Part shown: positions 52,796 to 61,618 of the stretch, in pieces
Numbering within the stretch: position 1 is the first letter of the stretch
Layout of the letters: every line of letters begins with the position of its first letter
Origin: Deltaproteobacteria bacterium
GTDB taxonomy: Bacteria; Desulfobacterota; Binatia; HRBIN30; CADEER01
Assembly (NCBI GenBank): GCA_029262455.1
Contig: JAJCZJ010000069.1
Location: forward strand, 1-64,000
Direction: 5' to 3'
Length of the DNA: 64,000 nucleotides
Notes under the pieces: model-generated
Told to the model about the DNA's origin: nothing
What the model saw: only the letters and a program-made list of their open reading frames with translations
Databases searched by the model: none
Program-made: the position numbers and the translations under genes

Positions 52796-53508
52796 ATCGA
52801 TTGCTGCCGTCGGGCGAAGAGAATCTGGGCAACTCCACCGAAGAGCGGAATTCTGCGGATGTCGCTCCACCCCACTCGCTCCATCAGTGTCTTCATCTCG
52901 CGTGGGTTGGGTAGATAGACGGTGGACTCAGGCAGGTAGCGGTAGGCTTCGGCGTCGGACACCATGCGACCGATCGCCGGAACGATGCGGCGAAAATGGA
53001 AATCGTGCAGCCAGCGCAAAGGAGGGAAGGTGGGTTCGTCGACTTCGATGATCACGATGCGGCCGCCAGGTGCGAGAACTCGAGTGATCTCTGCGAACAC
53101 GGACTCGATGGAGACGAAGTTGCGCAGAGCAAACCCGCTCAGAACGACGCTGGCGGTGTTGTCCGGTAGAGGTAGGCATCCCGCGTCGGCGCGCAGTGCG
53201 CGTGCGTCGATACCGCGCAGCTTCATGCCGCTCAGCATTCCGGCCGAAGGGTCGACACCGATGACCCGCGCGCCGGAGGCGGCAGCCATCTCGGCGAGAT
53301 CGCCGGTGCCACAACCGAGGTCGAGGACGGTGTCATGGCGTTTGATTTCAGCCAATTTCACCGCGCGCCTGCGCCACCTTTGATCGAGGTTGAAGGTGCA
53401 GATGCGGTTGAGGAGATCGTAGCGCGGTGCGATGCGATCGAACATTGCCTCGACGAACGCGGCCTTGTTCGCCGGATCGGGTAGCGACTTTCGCGCGGTT
53501 ACGTCCAT
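52792..53508 (-). CDS. menG: demethylmenaquinone methyltransferase
   Basis: A 238-residue SAM methyltransferase of the UbiE/MenG family: FVEAMFDRIAPRYDLLNRI near 18, VLDLGCGTGDLAEMAA near 61 and VLSGFALRNFVSIESVF near 121, with a VDEPTFPPLRWLHDF segment. It methylates the naphthoquinone ring, the last step of menaquinone synthesis. Its first 10 bases overlap the end of merR. Confidence 0.94.
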   Translation of the reverse strand: MDVTARKSLPDPANKAAFVEAMFDRIAPRYDLLNRICTFNLDQRWRRRAVKLAEIKRHDTVLDLGCGTGDLAEMAAASGARVIGVDPSAGMLSGMKLRGIDARALRADAGCLPLPDNTASVVLSGFALRNFVSIESVFAEITRVLAPGGRIVIIEVDEPTFPPLRWLHDFHFRRIVPAIGRMVSDAEAYRYLPESTVYLPNPREMKTLMERVGWSDIRRIPLFGGVAQILFARRQQSI

Positions 53509-54257
53509 CGTACTTCCAGGTGCCCGTTGTCTGCCTCGGCAACGGCAGCGACTGCGGCCGACAGCTCGTCGTCGGCCCGCCGATCGCGCAGTCGGTCCAT
53601 AGCGCGGTGCAGCAGTGTGCGTTGAAAGTGGACGGCGATGAGCGTCGTGACGGCCGGTAGGAGGGCACGGAAGGTGTCTGCGACGTCGGCCGCATCGGCA
53701 CCAGTGTCGCCGACTTTGCGCACATGCTCGTCAAACAGGTCGATCGCACCGTCGCACACGGATTCGACGCTGCGAGCGTGGCGCATGGCGATCTGCAGCA
53801 GCTCGTCGACGGGAAATCCCTCGCCGAGCAGTGTCAGCCCTGCCTTTGCCATCTGAACGTCGGCCTCGGAGTACAGCTCGGTACCGGCCGCGTCTCTGGT
53901 CGGGACCAGCAGATCGGCGGCACGCAGGGACGCCAGGATTGCTTCGGGAACTCCCGATTCACTCGCTAGCTGTCCAACCGTGAGGGTTCTCGCTCCCTCT
54001 TCTTTGGCTACAGCCGTGAGCAGGGCGGCCGATCTCGAGTCCTCACCGCCGCTCAGCAGACGTCGTATGAGATCGAGGGTGAAACCCTGGGTCTGGTACT
54101 CGCGGACCTTTCTTAGGGTTGCGAGGTGGCTATCGTCGTACACAGCGGTACGTCCGACCCGTCGTGGCCGACCCAGCAGGCCTTTGGCCTGATAGAAGCG
54201 GATGGTGTCGACCTTCTCGCCGGCCGCGTTTGCCAGTTCTTCGATTCGATATTCCAT
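53499..54257 (-). CDS. MerR-family regulator leading the men operon
   Basis: A 252-residue protein. The MerR winged-helix start is clear: IEELANAAGEKVDTIRFYQA, KGLLGRPRRVGRTAVYDDS and LRKVREYQTQGFTLDLIRRL. A second part (about 90-165) again looks like a MerR-type helix-turn-helix (TVGQLASESGVPEAILASLR), followed by a helical domain. No metal-binding cysteine cluster is seen, so a small organic ligand is more likely. It is the first gene of the operon, overlaps menG by 10 bases and has palindromes immediately upstream, which suggests autoregulation and control of the men genes. Confidence 0.9.
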   Translation of the reverse strand: MEYRIEELANAAGEKVDTIRFYQAKGLLGRPRRVGRTAVYDDSHLATLRKVREYQTQGFTLDLIRRLLSGGEDSRSAALLTAVAKEEGARTLTVGQLASESGVPEAILASLRAADLLVPTRDAAGTELYSEADVQMAKAGLTLLGEGFPVDELLQIAMRHARSVESVCDGAIDLFDEHVRKVGDTGADAADVADTFRALLPAVTTLIAVHFQRTLLHRAMDRLRDRRADDELSAAVAAVAEADNGHLEVRWT

Positions 54258-54294
54258 GAGTAACTACTCATAGAGTAATTACTCACAAGATCAA
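54258..54294 (-). promoter_or_regulatory. candidate operator and promoter of the merR-men operon
   Basis: Two related palindromes lie just before the merR ATG: GAGTAATTACTC (54273-54284, perfect) and GAGTAACTACTC (54258-54269, one mismatch), centres 15 bases apart. On the minus strand a TTGATC (54294-54289) and a TATGAG (54272-54267) could be the -35 and -10, with the perfect palindrome inside the 16-base spacer, the usual place for MerR-type operators. No ribosome binding site separates it from the ATG. Confidence 0.6.
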
Positions 54295-54342
54295 GGGGGG
54301 GTAAGCCCTTTGAATATAGGTACTTACGGGGAATCTCGAGAG

Positions 54343-55710
54343 CTATTCGCCCAAAATGTGGCGCAACGCTCCTTCTAGTTCCGGGTGGCGAAATTGGTAG
54401 CCTTTGGCTTCCAAGTTGCGTGGAACCACTCTTGTGCTGGCGAGAAGTAGTGCATCTCCCATCTCGCCGAAGACGAGGCGCGCACCGAAGGCGGGAATTG
54501 GGAGGATCGTCGGTCGCCCCAACACTTTGCCGAGGGTCTTGGTGTATTCGCGATTCGTCACCGGATTTGGCGCGACCGCGTTGACCGGACCTTCAACGCT
54601 TTCGTTCATGATTGCGTGGTGAATCATGCCGACGACGTCGTCGAGCGCCACCCAACTCATGTACTGATCGCCGCTGCCGACGACGCCACCGACGCCCAGT
54701 TTGAACGGCATGAGCATGGTCGCGAGGGCCCCGCCTTGCTCTGCCAGGATCACCCCAAAGCGGAGATGTACGACGCGGATTCCTGCGGCGCGCGCAGCGT
54801 CGGCTGATCGTTCCCACTCGACGCAGACGTCGCTGAGGAACCCCTCGCCGGCGGCCGAGTCTTCGGTCATGATCTCGTCACCGCGGTCCCCGTAGTATCC
54901 GATCGCCGATGCGCAGACGAGCACCTTGGGCGGGTTGCTGAGTTTCGCCAGGTTCTCTGCGAGTAGTCGCGTGCCGTTGACGCGACTATCGCGGATTCGT
55001 TTCTTTTTCTCCTCGGTCCAGCGTCCGCCAGCGATGTTTTCGCCGGAGAGATGAACGACGGCGTCGTACCCCTCGAGTTTCGCGGCGTCGATGGTGCCCT
55101 CGGCGGGGTCCCATTGTACCCCGGGAGGCGAGGTCGAGCGTACGATGCGAGTGACTTGGTGACCGCCGGTGGTGAGAAACGGCAAGAGAGTTTCTCCGAC
55201 CAGGCCGGTCGATCCGCTAACGAGAACTTTCATGTCTTTGACTCCTTGGTAGCGCCAATGCGCTGCTATGTCGTTGCTCGTGACGGCATGGCGATAGCGA
55301 AACATACGCGCGATCTTGGCACGTGAAAATCGGCCGGCGACCGCATTGCCGAGAGCTCCGAGCGGCAGATCGTATTGAATGTCGTCGATCAAGCGGCACG
55401 CATTGTCACCGTTCGGCTCCATCGTGTGGGTGTGTTGCCAGTGAGCGAACGGCCCACTGACCTGGACATCGCAGAAGCTGTACTGTTGCGGGCGGTGGTC
55501 TCGATGCTCAGCGACCCAACGAATCGATGCGGGCGGATACCCCATTTCCATGGTCAGGCGATCGCCGTCGCGGATGCTCCCTTGCCGATCGACGACGCGT
55601 ACGGGCTCCCACGGCGGCGTGAGCCGCTCGAAGGCGCCGTCCCGGCTGTGCCAATCGAATACGAAGGAAGCGGGGGCGGGAAGATCGGATGTCTTGGAGA
55701 ATCGCTGCAC
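54343..55710 (-). CDS. SRPBCC domain fused to TIGR01777-family epimerase-like protein
   Basis: A 455-residue fusion with GTG start. Residues 1-150 are a START/SRPBCC-type ligand pocket (FVFDWHSRDGAFERLTPPWE; SGPFAHWQHTHTM). Residues about 160-455 are an extended SDR of the TIGR01777 type: MKVLVSGSTGLVGETLLPFL with the Rossmann glycines, VVHLSGENIAGGRWTEEKK, SAIGYYGDRGDE and LRFGVILAEQGGAL. The same fusion is common in actinobacteria and deltaproteobacteria; the reaction is unknown. It shares the 85-base region with the merR operator only as the downstream gene on the same strand. Confidence 0.88.
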   Translation of the reverse strand: MQRFSKTSDLPAPASFVFDWHSRDGAFERLTPPWEPVRVVDRQGSIRDGDRLTMEMGYPPASIRWVAEHRDHRPQQYSFCDVQVSGPFAHWQHTHTMEPNGDNACRLIDDIQYDLPLGALGNAVAGRFSRAKIARMFRYRHAVTSNDIAAHWRYQGVKDMKVLVSGSTGLVGETLLPFLTTGGHQVTRIVRSTSPPGVQWDPAEGTIDAAKLEGYDAVVHLSGENIAGGRWTEEKKKRIRDSRVNGTRLLAENLAKLSNPPKVLVCASAIGYYGDRGDEIMTEDSAAGEGFLSDVCVEWERSADAARAAGIRVVHLRFGVILAEQGGALATMLMPFKLGVGGVVGSGDQYMSWVALDDVVGMIHHAIMNESVEGPVNAVAPNPVTNREYTKTLGKVLGRPTILPIPAFGARLVFGEMGDALLLASTRVVPRNLEAKGYQFRHPELEGALRHILGE

Positions 55711-55840
55711 CCTTTGAGCCTATCGGAGAATTCGGCTTCGACAATGGGCGCAGCTCCGATCAGAGCTCAGGCCAGGGATCGGCGCCGCGGTCGTGGATCA
55801 CTTTGATTTGAGGGCGAGGCAATGCGAACGAAGCAGGGAA

Positions 55841-56090
55841 GCAGGGAGGGAGAGGCGCCGCCGAGCCTGGTAGAGCGAAAGCAGCCCAGTACCGGGAGGG
55901 AGAGGCGCCGCCGAGCCGGGTGGAGCGAAAGCAGCCCAGTACCGGGAGGGAGAGGCGCCGCCGAGCCGGGTCGAGCGAAAGCAGCCCGGTACCGGGAGGG
56001 AGAGGCGCCGCCGAGCCGGGTAAAGCGTGAGCAGCCCGGTACCGGGAGGGAGAGGCGCCGCCGAGCCGGGTGGAGCGAAAGCAGCCCGCC
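55841..56090. repeat. five tandem 50-bp repeats
   Basis: Five head-to-tail units of exactly 50 bp begin at 55841, 55891, 55941, 55991 and 56041. Each has GGGAGGGAGAGGCGCCGCCG, then AGCCGGGT, a variable pair and AGCGAAAGCAGCCCAGT or similar. Units differ by a few substitutions. Frames running through the array in both directions are artefacts of the repeat. There are no unique spacers, so it is not CRISPR. Confidence 0.95.
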
Positions 56091-56097
56091 ACGAACG

Positions 56098-56153
56098 GCT
56101 CGACGGCGTCTCGCCCTCCCGGCCGACAAAGCTCGACGGCGTCTCGCCCTCCC
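56098..56153. repeat. two inverted partial copies of the 50-bp repeat core
   Basis: GCTCGACGGCGTCTCGCCCT plus CCC occurs at 56098-56120 and again at 56131-56153. It is close to the reverse complement of the array core (GGGAGGGAGAGGCGCCGCCG plus AGC), so the array is followed by the same element in opposite orientation, able to pair with it. Confidence 0.8.
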
Positions 56154-56208
56154 ACCCCCACCCGGCCCTACTTTGGATCTTCCGAATGTTCCAGGATAGA
56201 GTTATCGG

Positions 56209-57075
56209 ATGGACGGAGTGGTGCGGGCAGTGAAGTGGGGCGTGTCGATTGGGTTCATCGGACTTGTCTCGGGTGCGGTTTTTGCGATCGACTTGATCTC
56301 GCCGGACGAATTCACCGACAAATTTGCCGCCGCCATGCGTGCCTCGGGTCCGAGCAAGACGATCGAGATCGTCGCGCCGTTGCATATCGACGTGAAGGGG
56401 CCGTCGTCAGAGAAATCGACTATGCGACTCGACAACGCCTACGATGTCTACAAGAGCGATCCGGAGTCGTTGGACGATATCGTCCAGCGTTTCGTGGCGT
56501 CAGCGGTCGAGTCGGCGCAGCGCGGCGACAAGATCGACAAGTCGAGAATCGTTCCGATGATCAAAGATCGGGCCTGGGTTGCGGACATGACGCAGTCGAT
56601 TGGCGCTGGCAATTTCGTCTTTGACGTCCTCAACGACGACTTGATCGTCGCCTATGCGGAGGACGCGCCGAACAGTCTGTCGTACTTCGGTCCGCAAGCG
56701 TTGCAGGCGGCAGGCGTGGAACGCTCGGGACTCCGTCAACTCGCCGCCGAGAATCTCGTGCGGATCATTCCGAACATCGAGCGGCGTGGCGACGATGGCG
56801 TCTACCAGGTTTCGGCGGGCGGAGATTTCGAGGCGAGTCTGCTGGCAATCGGCAGTGTCTGGCGCAAAGGGAGCTTTGAGGTGAAGGGTGACTTCGTCTT
56901 CGCTGTGCCAGCGCGACACATGTTGTACGTCACCGGCAGTGCCGATGCCGAGGGGATCGAGAAAGTCCGTGCGTTGGCGCGCAAAACCTACGACCGGTCG
57001 ACCTACAAGTTGAGCCCGAAGCTTTTTGTGTTGCGCGACAATCGTCTGCAGGCTTTGCCCGAGGTTAGCGACTGA
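56209..57075 (+). CDS. DUF1444 (YtpQ-like) protein with N-terminal membrane segment
   Basis: A 288-residue protein. Residues 8-27 are a hydrophobic signal or anchor (GVSIGFIGLVSGAVFAI). The rest matches the DUF1444/YtpQ pattern: SPDEFTDKFAAAMRAS, a RFVASAVESA segment, LIVAYAEDAPNSLSYFG and LRQLAAENLVRIIPNIE. Function unknown. ATG 56209 is preceded by AGGATAG at a long spacing. It lies right after the tandem array; its end overlaps the convergent DUF72 gene by 11 bases. Confidence 0.75.
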   Translation: MDGVVRAVKWGVSIGFIGLVSGAVFAIDLISPDEFTDKFAAAMRASGPSKTIEIVAPLHIDVKGPSSEKSTMRLDNAYDVYKSDPESLDDIVQRFVASAVESAQRGDKIDKSRIVPMIKDRAWVADMTQSIGAGNFVFDVLNDDLIVAYAEDAPNSLSYFGPQALQAAGVERSGLRQLAAENLVRIIPNIERRGDDGVYQVSAGGDFEASLLAIGSVWRKGSFEVKGDFVFAVPARHMLYVTGSADAEGIEKVRALARKTYDRSTYKLSPKLFVLRDNRLQALPEVSD

Positions 57076-58054
57076 GGCTCGTCGCGATCGCCGCGGCCAG
57101 TGCCCGGGCCGACAATGGAGCTGAGCCTTCGGCCTTGTTGTTGATAGACACCGATACGTTGCTGTTGATGGTGTTGGCTTCGACGCATAGCTCGGCGATT
57201 TCGTTGCGTGTCGCCGGCGCGGCATCGACGATCCGATCGAAGGGTTGGTAGCGTTCTTTTGCTGCTTCGTACTCTTGTCCGTGTCCCAACATCCAGCGGA
57301 CCACGAGCTGTTCGCGAATCGGTACGAAACGACGCTGCATGAGCGGGCTCGGCATCTTCGGGTGAACGTTGTAGCAGTGAAACGCACCTGCCGACTCGAG
57401 CGCGACTGCGTACTCTCGTGTCAGCAGAGCGGCGTCGCGGATCTCGACTGCATAGGTCGGTCCCGGTGGTAGCGCGGCGAGGAAGTCGTAGAGAATGCCG
57501 GCGAAATCTTTGCCGCCCATGGCGGATCGCTGCTGCGGCGGGAACTGAAATACCAGCGGGCCGGCTTTGTCACCGAGACCGGTTACGTACGGTCCGACGA
57601 CCTCATCACTCGTGAAGCCGGGGTCGAGATAGAAAGGGTTGATCTTGCCACCTTGCTCGCCGTAACGCGCGTGCCGCGGGTAGCGGCCCACAGTGCATTG
57701 CTCGCACGCTTTGACCAGGAAGCGAAAATCTTCGGGGACCGCGGCGGCGTATTCGGCAAAGACTTTCTCTTCGAGCGGGGCGTAGTAGCTGCGGTCGACT
57801 CCGACCATGCGCAGCAGTGGGTGTTGAGCGTAGGCGGCCAGTCCACGCCGGGCCAACACTGGTTTCGATACCGAGCGGTCGTAGACCAGGCCGGCCCAAC
57901 CCGGGAACGACCAAGACGACGTGCCGATGCGAATAGAGCTGGGCAGTTCCGCCGCGATCCGTTTCACTTCATCGTCGTCATCCAACGGGACCGGTCCGAC
58001 TTCGCTCTTCGACGAGGTGTCGACCCCGCCAAACAAGCTCAGTTGGCTTGCCAT
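57065..58054 (-). CDS. DUF72-family protein
   Basis: A 329-residue TIM-barrel-like DUF72 protein: IRIGTSSWSFPGWAGLVYDR near 41, VGVDRSYYAPLEEKVFAEYA near 85, DFRFLVKACEQCTVG, PLVFQFPPQQRSAMG and TYAVEIRDAALLTREYA. The family is widespread but biochemically undefined. The N-terminal 40 residues (SLFGGVDTSSKSE) are an extension seen in some members. Confidence 0.88.
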   Translation of the reverse strand: MASQLSLFGGVDTSSKSEVGPVPLDDDDEVKRIAAELPSSIRIGTSSWSFPGWAGLVYDRSVSKPVLARRGLAAYAQHPLLRMVGVDRSYYAPLEEKVFAEYAAAVPEDFRFLVKACEQCTVGRYPRHARYGEQGGKINPFYLDPGFTSDEVVGPYVTGLGDKAGPLVFQFPPQQRSAMGGKDFAGILYDFLAALPPGPTYAVEIRDAALLTREYAVALESAGAFHCYNVHPKMPSPLMQRRFVPIREQLVVRWMLGHGQEYEAAKERYQPFDRIVDAAPATRNEIAELCVEANTINSNVSVSINNKAEGSAPLSARALAAAIATSLSR

Positions 58055-58111
58055 CGGTGCGTGTGGCGAGATCGGTGGTTGTGCATCGGGAGAACTCTGA
58101 TCGTGACCGGA

Positions 58112-59113
58112 TCAGCCGGGTTCTTGCTCGGTTCCAGCGGCGCGTCGGGTCAATCCCCGGTAGGCGTCGGGGGCGCTGCTGCCTTGATGGACGACTCGAT
58201 AAACTTCGTGGGCGATTGGCATCTCGACGTTGTGTCGTTTGCCGAGCTCCATCACCGACTTGCTGGACTTCACGCCTTCTGCGACCTCGTTCATCTCTTC
58301 GATGATCTCGTCGAGTCGGCGGCCTTTGCCCAGTTCCTCGCCGACGTGGCGGTTGCGGCTTTGCGGACTCGTGCAGGTGGCGATGAGGTCGCCCATGCCT
58401 GCGAGTCCGGCGAAGGTCTCCGGTTTGCCACCCATTGCGACACCGAGGCGGGTGAGCTCCGCGAGGCCGCGGGTCAGGACGGCGGAGAGAGTGTTTTGTC
58501 CGACACCCATGCCGACGCCCATGCCGGCGGCGATGGCGATGACGTTCTTCAGAGCGCCACCGAGCTCACAGCCGACGACATCGTCATTGGTGTAGACCCG
58601 GAACAGGCCGCTGCGAAAGACGCGTTGGAGCTCGACCGCGATGGTCTGATCGCTCATGCCGATAACGGAGGCGGCGGCGAAGCCGCTCATGATCTCTTTC
58701 GCCAGGTTCGGACCGGTGAGCACTCCCATCGGATGGCCAGGCAGGGTTTCTTCGATGACCTCGGTCATGCGCAGCAATGTGCCTTGCTCGAGTCCCTTCG
58801 AAAGGCTGAGGACCGGCACCCAGGGGCGGATGTACTTCTTCAGCTCCTCGCAGCTGGCGCGAAAGCCCTGCGATGGAACGCCGACGACGACCAGATCCGC
58901 ATTGCGGACCGTCTCTTCGATGGAGTCGGTCGCTTTGAGAGCTTGCGGCAGCGGGAAGCCGGGCAGGTAGGTTTCGTTTGTATGTTGGCGATTGATCTCC
59001 TCGGCGACCTCAAGTCTTCGAGCCCAGACAGTCGTCGGCGCGTTGCGGCTTGCCAAGCACGCTACCGTCGTACCCCACGATCCGGCGCCGAGGAGACCAA
59101 CTCGCAGTTTCAT
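58112..59113 (-). CDS. gpsA: NAD(P)H-dependent glycerol-3-phosphate dehydrogenase
   Basis: A 333-residue GpsA from ATG 59113 (MKLRVGLLGAGSWGTTV). The Rossmann GAGSWGT, LSLSKGLEQGTLLRM, LTGPNLAKEIMSGFAAASVI, ALKNVIAIAAGMGVGMGVG (catalytic Lys) and AGMGDLIATCTSPQSRNR are all present. It makes sn-glycerol-3-phosphate for phospholipids. It starts 4 bases after the thiolase stop, so it sits at the end of a minus-strand operon. Confidence 0.95.
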   Translation of the reverse strand: MKLRVGLLGAGSWGTTVACLASRNAPTTVWARRLEVAEEINRQHTNETYLPGFPLPQALKATDSIEETVRNADLVVVGVPSQGFRASCEELKKYIRPWVPVLSLSKGLEQGTLLRMTEVIEETLPGHPMGVLTGPNLAKEIMSGFAAASVIGMSDQTIAVELQRVFRSGLFRVYTNDDVVGCELGGALKNVIAIAAGMGVGMGVGQNTLSAVLTRGLAELTRLGVAMGGKPETFAGLAGMGDLIATCTSPQSRNRHVGEELGKGRRLDEIIEEMNEVAEGVKSSKSVMELGKRHNVEMPIAHEVYRVVHQGSSAPDAYRGLTRRAAGTEQEPG

Positions 59114-59117
59114 CGGT

Positions 59118-60314
59118 TCACGCCGACTCAGGTGCTTTGTACATGGCGACAACCGCTACGCCGCCGAGGCCGAGGTTGTGTTGCAGGCCGACCTTGGCTC
59201 CTTCGACTTGTCGTTTGTCGGCTTGGCCGCGCAGCTGCCAGGTGAGCTCGCTGCATTGGGCCAGACCTGTCGCGCCGAGCGGGTGCCCCTTCGAGATCAG
59301 TCCACCGGACGGATTGACGACCCACTTGCCGCCGTAGGTGACCGCGCCGGAATCGATCAAGCCGCCGGCCTTACCCTCTTCGCAAAGCCCGAGGCCCTCG
59401 TAGGTGACCAGCTCGTTCGCGGAAAAGCAGTCGTGCAGCTCGACGACGTCGACATTTTCGGGTCCGAGTCCGGATTGCTCGAACACTTTCTCCGACGCAG
59501 AGCGGGTCATGTCGGTCCCGACCAACTTGATACAGCTCTTGGTGTCGAAGGTGCTGGGGAAATCGGAGGTCATGGCCATGCCGGCGATCTCGACGGCTTG
59601 CGCTTGCAGGTTGTGCTTCTTGACGAAGGCTTCGCTTGCCAAGACCGCGGCGCCCGAGCCGTCCGAAGTCGGGCAGCACTGCAGCTTGGTCAGTGGATCG
59701 TAGACGACCTTGGCTGCCAGAATGTCTTCCAGCGAGTACTCGTCTTGGAACTGCGAGTACGGGTTGTTGACCGAGTGCTTGTGATTCTTGTGAGCGATTT
59801 TGGCGAAGTGCTCTTTGGTCGTGCCGTACTTCTCCATGTGCTCGCGGCCGGCGTTGCCGAAGAACTGTGGCGCTGCGGGGGCGTTCGCGAAGCCGCGCAG
59901 CTCGACCATCGACTCGAAGTGCTTGTCCATCGGCATCGTGCGGTCGTCGTACTTGATGCCCAGCGAACCCTTTTCCATCTTCTCGAAGCCGAGCGCGAGG
60001 ACACAGTCGGCGAGGCCGCCTTCGATGAATTGCTTCGCCATGAACAGAGCCGTCGAGCCGGTGGCGCAGTTGTTGTTGACGTTATACACCGGAATTCCGG
60101 TGAGACCGAGGGTGTAGACGGCGCGTTGTCCGCACGTCGAGTCGCCGTAGCAGTAGCCGACGCAGGCTTGCTCGATTTGGTCGTAGGGAATGCCCGCATC
60201 TTGCAGAGCCTTGGTTCCGGCTTCCTTTGCCATGTCCGGATAGTCCCATTGCTTAGACCCAGGCTTTTCGAACTTCGTCATGCCGACGCCGATGACGTAC
60301 ACCTTGTTTCCCAT
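59118..60314 (-). CDS. SCP-x-type thiolase
   Basis: A 398-residue thiolase-superfamily protein from ATG 60314 ([19 protein letters not shown]). The active Cys lies in [14 protein letters not shown] near residue 88, the His motif in [18 protein letters not shown], and [14 protein letters not shown] ends the family pattern. This is the lipid-transfer-protein/SCP-x subgroup that cleaves branched or steroid-type 3-ketoacyl-CoA; such genes are abundant in lipid- and steroid-degrading bacteria. The substrate is unknown. Confidence 0.92.
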   Translation of the reverse strand: MGNKVYVIGVGMTKFEKPGSKQWDYPDMAKEAGTKALQDAGIPYDQIEQACVGYCYGDSTCGQRAVYTLGLTGIPVYNVNNNCATGSTALFMAKQFIEGGLADCVLALGFEKMEKGSLGIKYDDRTMPMDKHFESMVELRGFANAPAAPQFFGNAGREHMEKYGTTKEHFAKIAHKNHKHSVNNPYSQFQDEYSLEDILAAKVVYDPLTKLQCCPTSDGSGAAVLASEAFVKKHNLQAQAVEIAGMAMTSDFPSTFDTKSCIKLVGTDMTRSASEKVFEQSGLGPENVDVVELHDCFSANELVTYEGLGLCEEGKAGGLIDSGAVTYGGKWVVNPSGGLISKGHPLGATGLAQCSELTWQLRGQADKRQVEGAKVGLQHNLGLGGVAVVAMYKAPESA

Positions 60315-60422
60315 TGTGCTGTGCTCCTTTTGGGTTGTCGGGCCTGCGGCCGGCAGTGCCCGCGGTTGCGGAAGTCTCGATGGTTCGACCGGCGAGGTCA
60401 AGGCGAAGGGGCTCCGCTCGTT

Positions 60423-61589
60423 CTATTCCAACCCGTAGAGTCCCGCCGCGGTATCGTGCAACACTTTTTGCAGCAGAGGCTCGGGAACGTCTGCGAGTAC
60501 CTTGTCCGCGTAGAGCATTGGGTGTGTGCCGGCGCTGGCCGGGCCGGGTGCCTGGCATGTCGGGTGCGGGTAGTCGGTCTCGAAGAGCATATTGTCCGGG
60601 TACTTCTCGATCGCCGACGCGAGGCCGTGCTCTTCGAACCAAAAGCTGGCGTAGATCTGGCGTCGGAAGTACTCGCTCGGCATCAGATCGTATTCCGGAT
60701 GCTCGGTTGCGACGCCGTTGTTGGCCCACTGCCAGTCGAGAGCCTCGAGGACGAACGGGATCCATCCGGCGCCGCTTTCGACCGAGACCATCTTGAGCCG
60801 CGGGAAGCGGTGGCAGACCCCGCCGCAGATGATGTCGGTGATGCAGCGCGCGTTGTCCATGAACGCGTTGGTGGAGATGCGCGCAAAATTGGCGCGGAAT
60901 CCGATGTCCGCAGGATCGTTGAGCAGGTCGGCGAGGTCGCCACCGCCGACGTGGAAGCTCATGGTCAGTTCGGCTTCTTGTGCCACCGCCCACAGCGGGT
61001 CCCAGTGCTTGTCGCGCAGCAGCGGTTGCTCGTGGTCTTGCGGTTGGTTGCACATCAACACCGCCCGGTAGCCGAGCTTGGCGCAACGTTCGACTTCGGC
61101 GACCGATGCCTCGATGTCCCAGAACGGAGTCGCCATTACCGGAATGAGGCGTTTCGGATCAGCCGAGCACCATTCGAGCAGGAAGTCGTTGTAGGCCCGC
61201 ACGCACTCGAGCATCAGTTCCGGCGAGCCGACTTTTCGAAATCCACCCGCTCCGAATCCGCCGACGTTTGGGTACAGCACCTGCGCGTGAATTTTTTCCT
61301 CGTCCATAAATACCAGCCGGGCGTCGGCTTCGTACATGCTCTTGGGAATGTCGTGGTAGCCGTCGCGGAAGTCCGGGACCGTGCTGGTGTGGCCGGCCAT
61401 CGAGTAGGCGCCGGGCATCCCGACCGGCAGGTCGCCGACAAACCAAAGATCCTTACCGTCGACGGTGCGGATGTGGGGAACTTGGTTGCCCCACTTCTTG
61501 CTGAGCCGCGAGGTCCAAACGTCGGCCGGCTCGGTGAGGTGGGTGTCGATGTCGATGACGTCGAAGCGATCGAAGATTGATTGGCTCAT
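60423..61589 (-). CDS. amidohydrolase-2 family metal-dependent hydrolase
   Basis: A 388-residue protein from ATG 61589. The N-terminal metal motif is VIDIDTHLTEPADVW. MSFHVGGGD near residue 218 supplies a third His. VSVESGAGWIPFVLEALDW and FETDYPHPTCQAPG near 335 match the C-terminal Asp region. Enzymes of this superfamily act as hydrolases or decarboxylases on aromatic or heterocyclic acids; the substrate here is unknown. It lies 108 bases upstream of the thiolase. Confidence 0.9.
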   Translation of the reverse strand: MSQSIFDRFDVIDIDTHLTEPADVWTSRLSKKWGNQVPHIRTVDGKDLWFVGDLPVGMPGAYSMAGHTSTVPDFRDGYHDIPKSMYEADARLVFMDEEKIHAQVLYPNVGGFGAGGFRKVGSPELMLECVRAYNDFLLEWCSADPKRLIPVMATPFWDIEASVAEVERCAKLGYRAVLMCNQPQDHEQPLLRDKHWDPLWAVAQEAELTMSFHVGGGDLADLLNDPADIGFRANFARISTNAFMDNARCITDIICGGVCHRFPRLKMVSVESGAGWIPFVLEALDWQWANNGVATEHPEYDLMPSEYFRRQIYASFWFEEHGLASAIEKYPDNMLFETDYPHPTCQAPGPASAGTHPMLYADKVLADVPEPLLQKVLHDTAAGLYGLE

Positions 61590-61618
61590 GGTCGGGACAC
61601 CTCTTTGCGGTGGTCGTC

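Noticed and set aside
55841-56090. CRISPR array
   Set aside because: Units are contiguous 50-bp copies with no unique spacers and no cas genes nearby.
55760-56385. Several 120-195-codon frames across the tandem repeats on both strands
   Set aside because: The repeat length and composition keep frames open; the proteins are repetitive PGSAAPLPPGTGL-like strings without homology signals.
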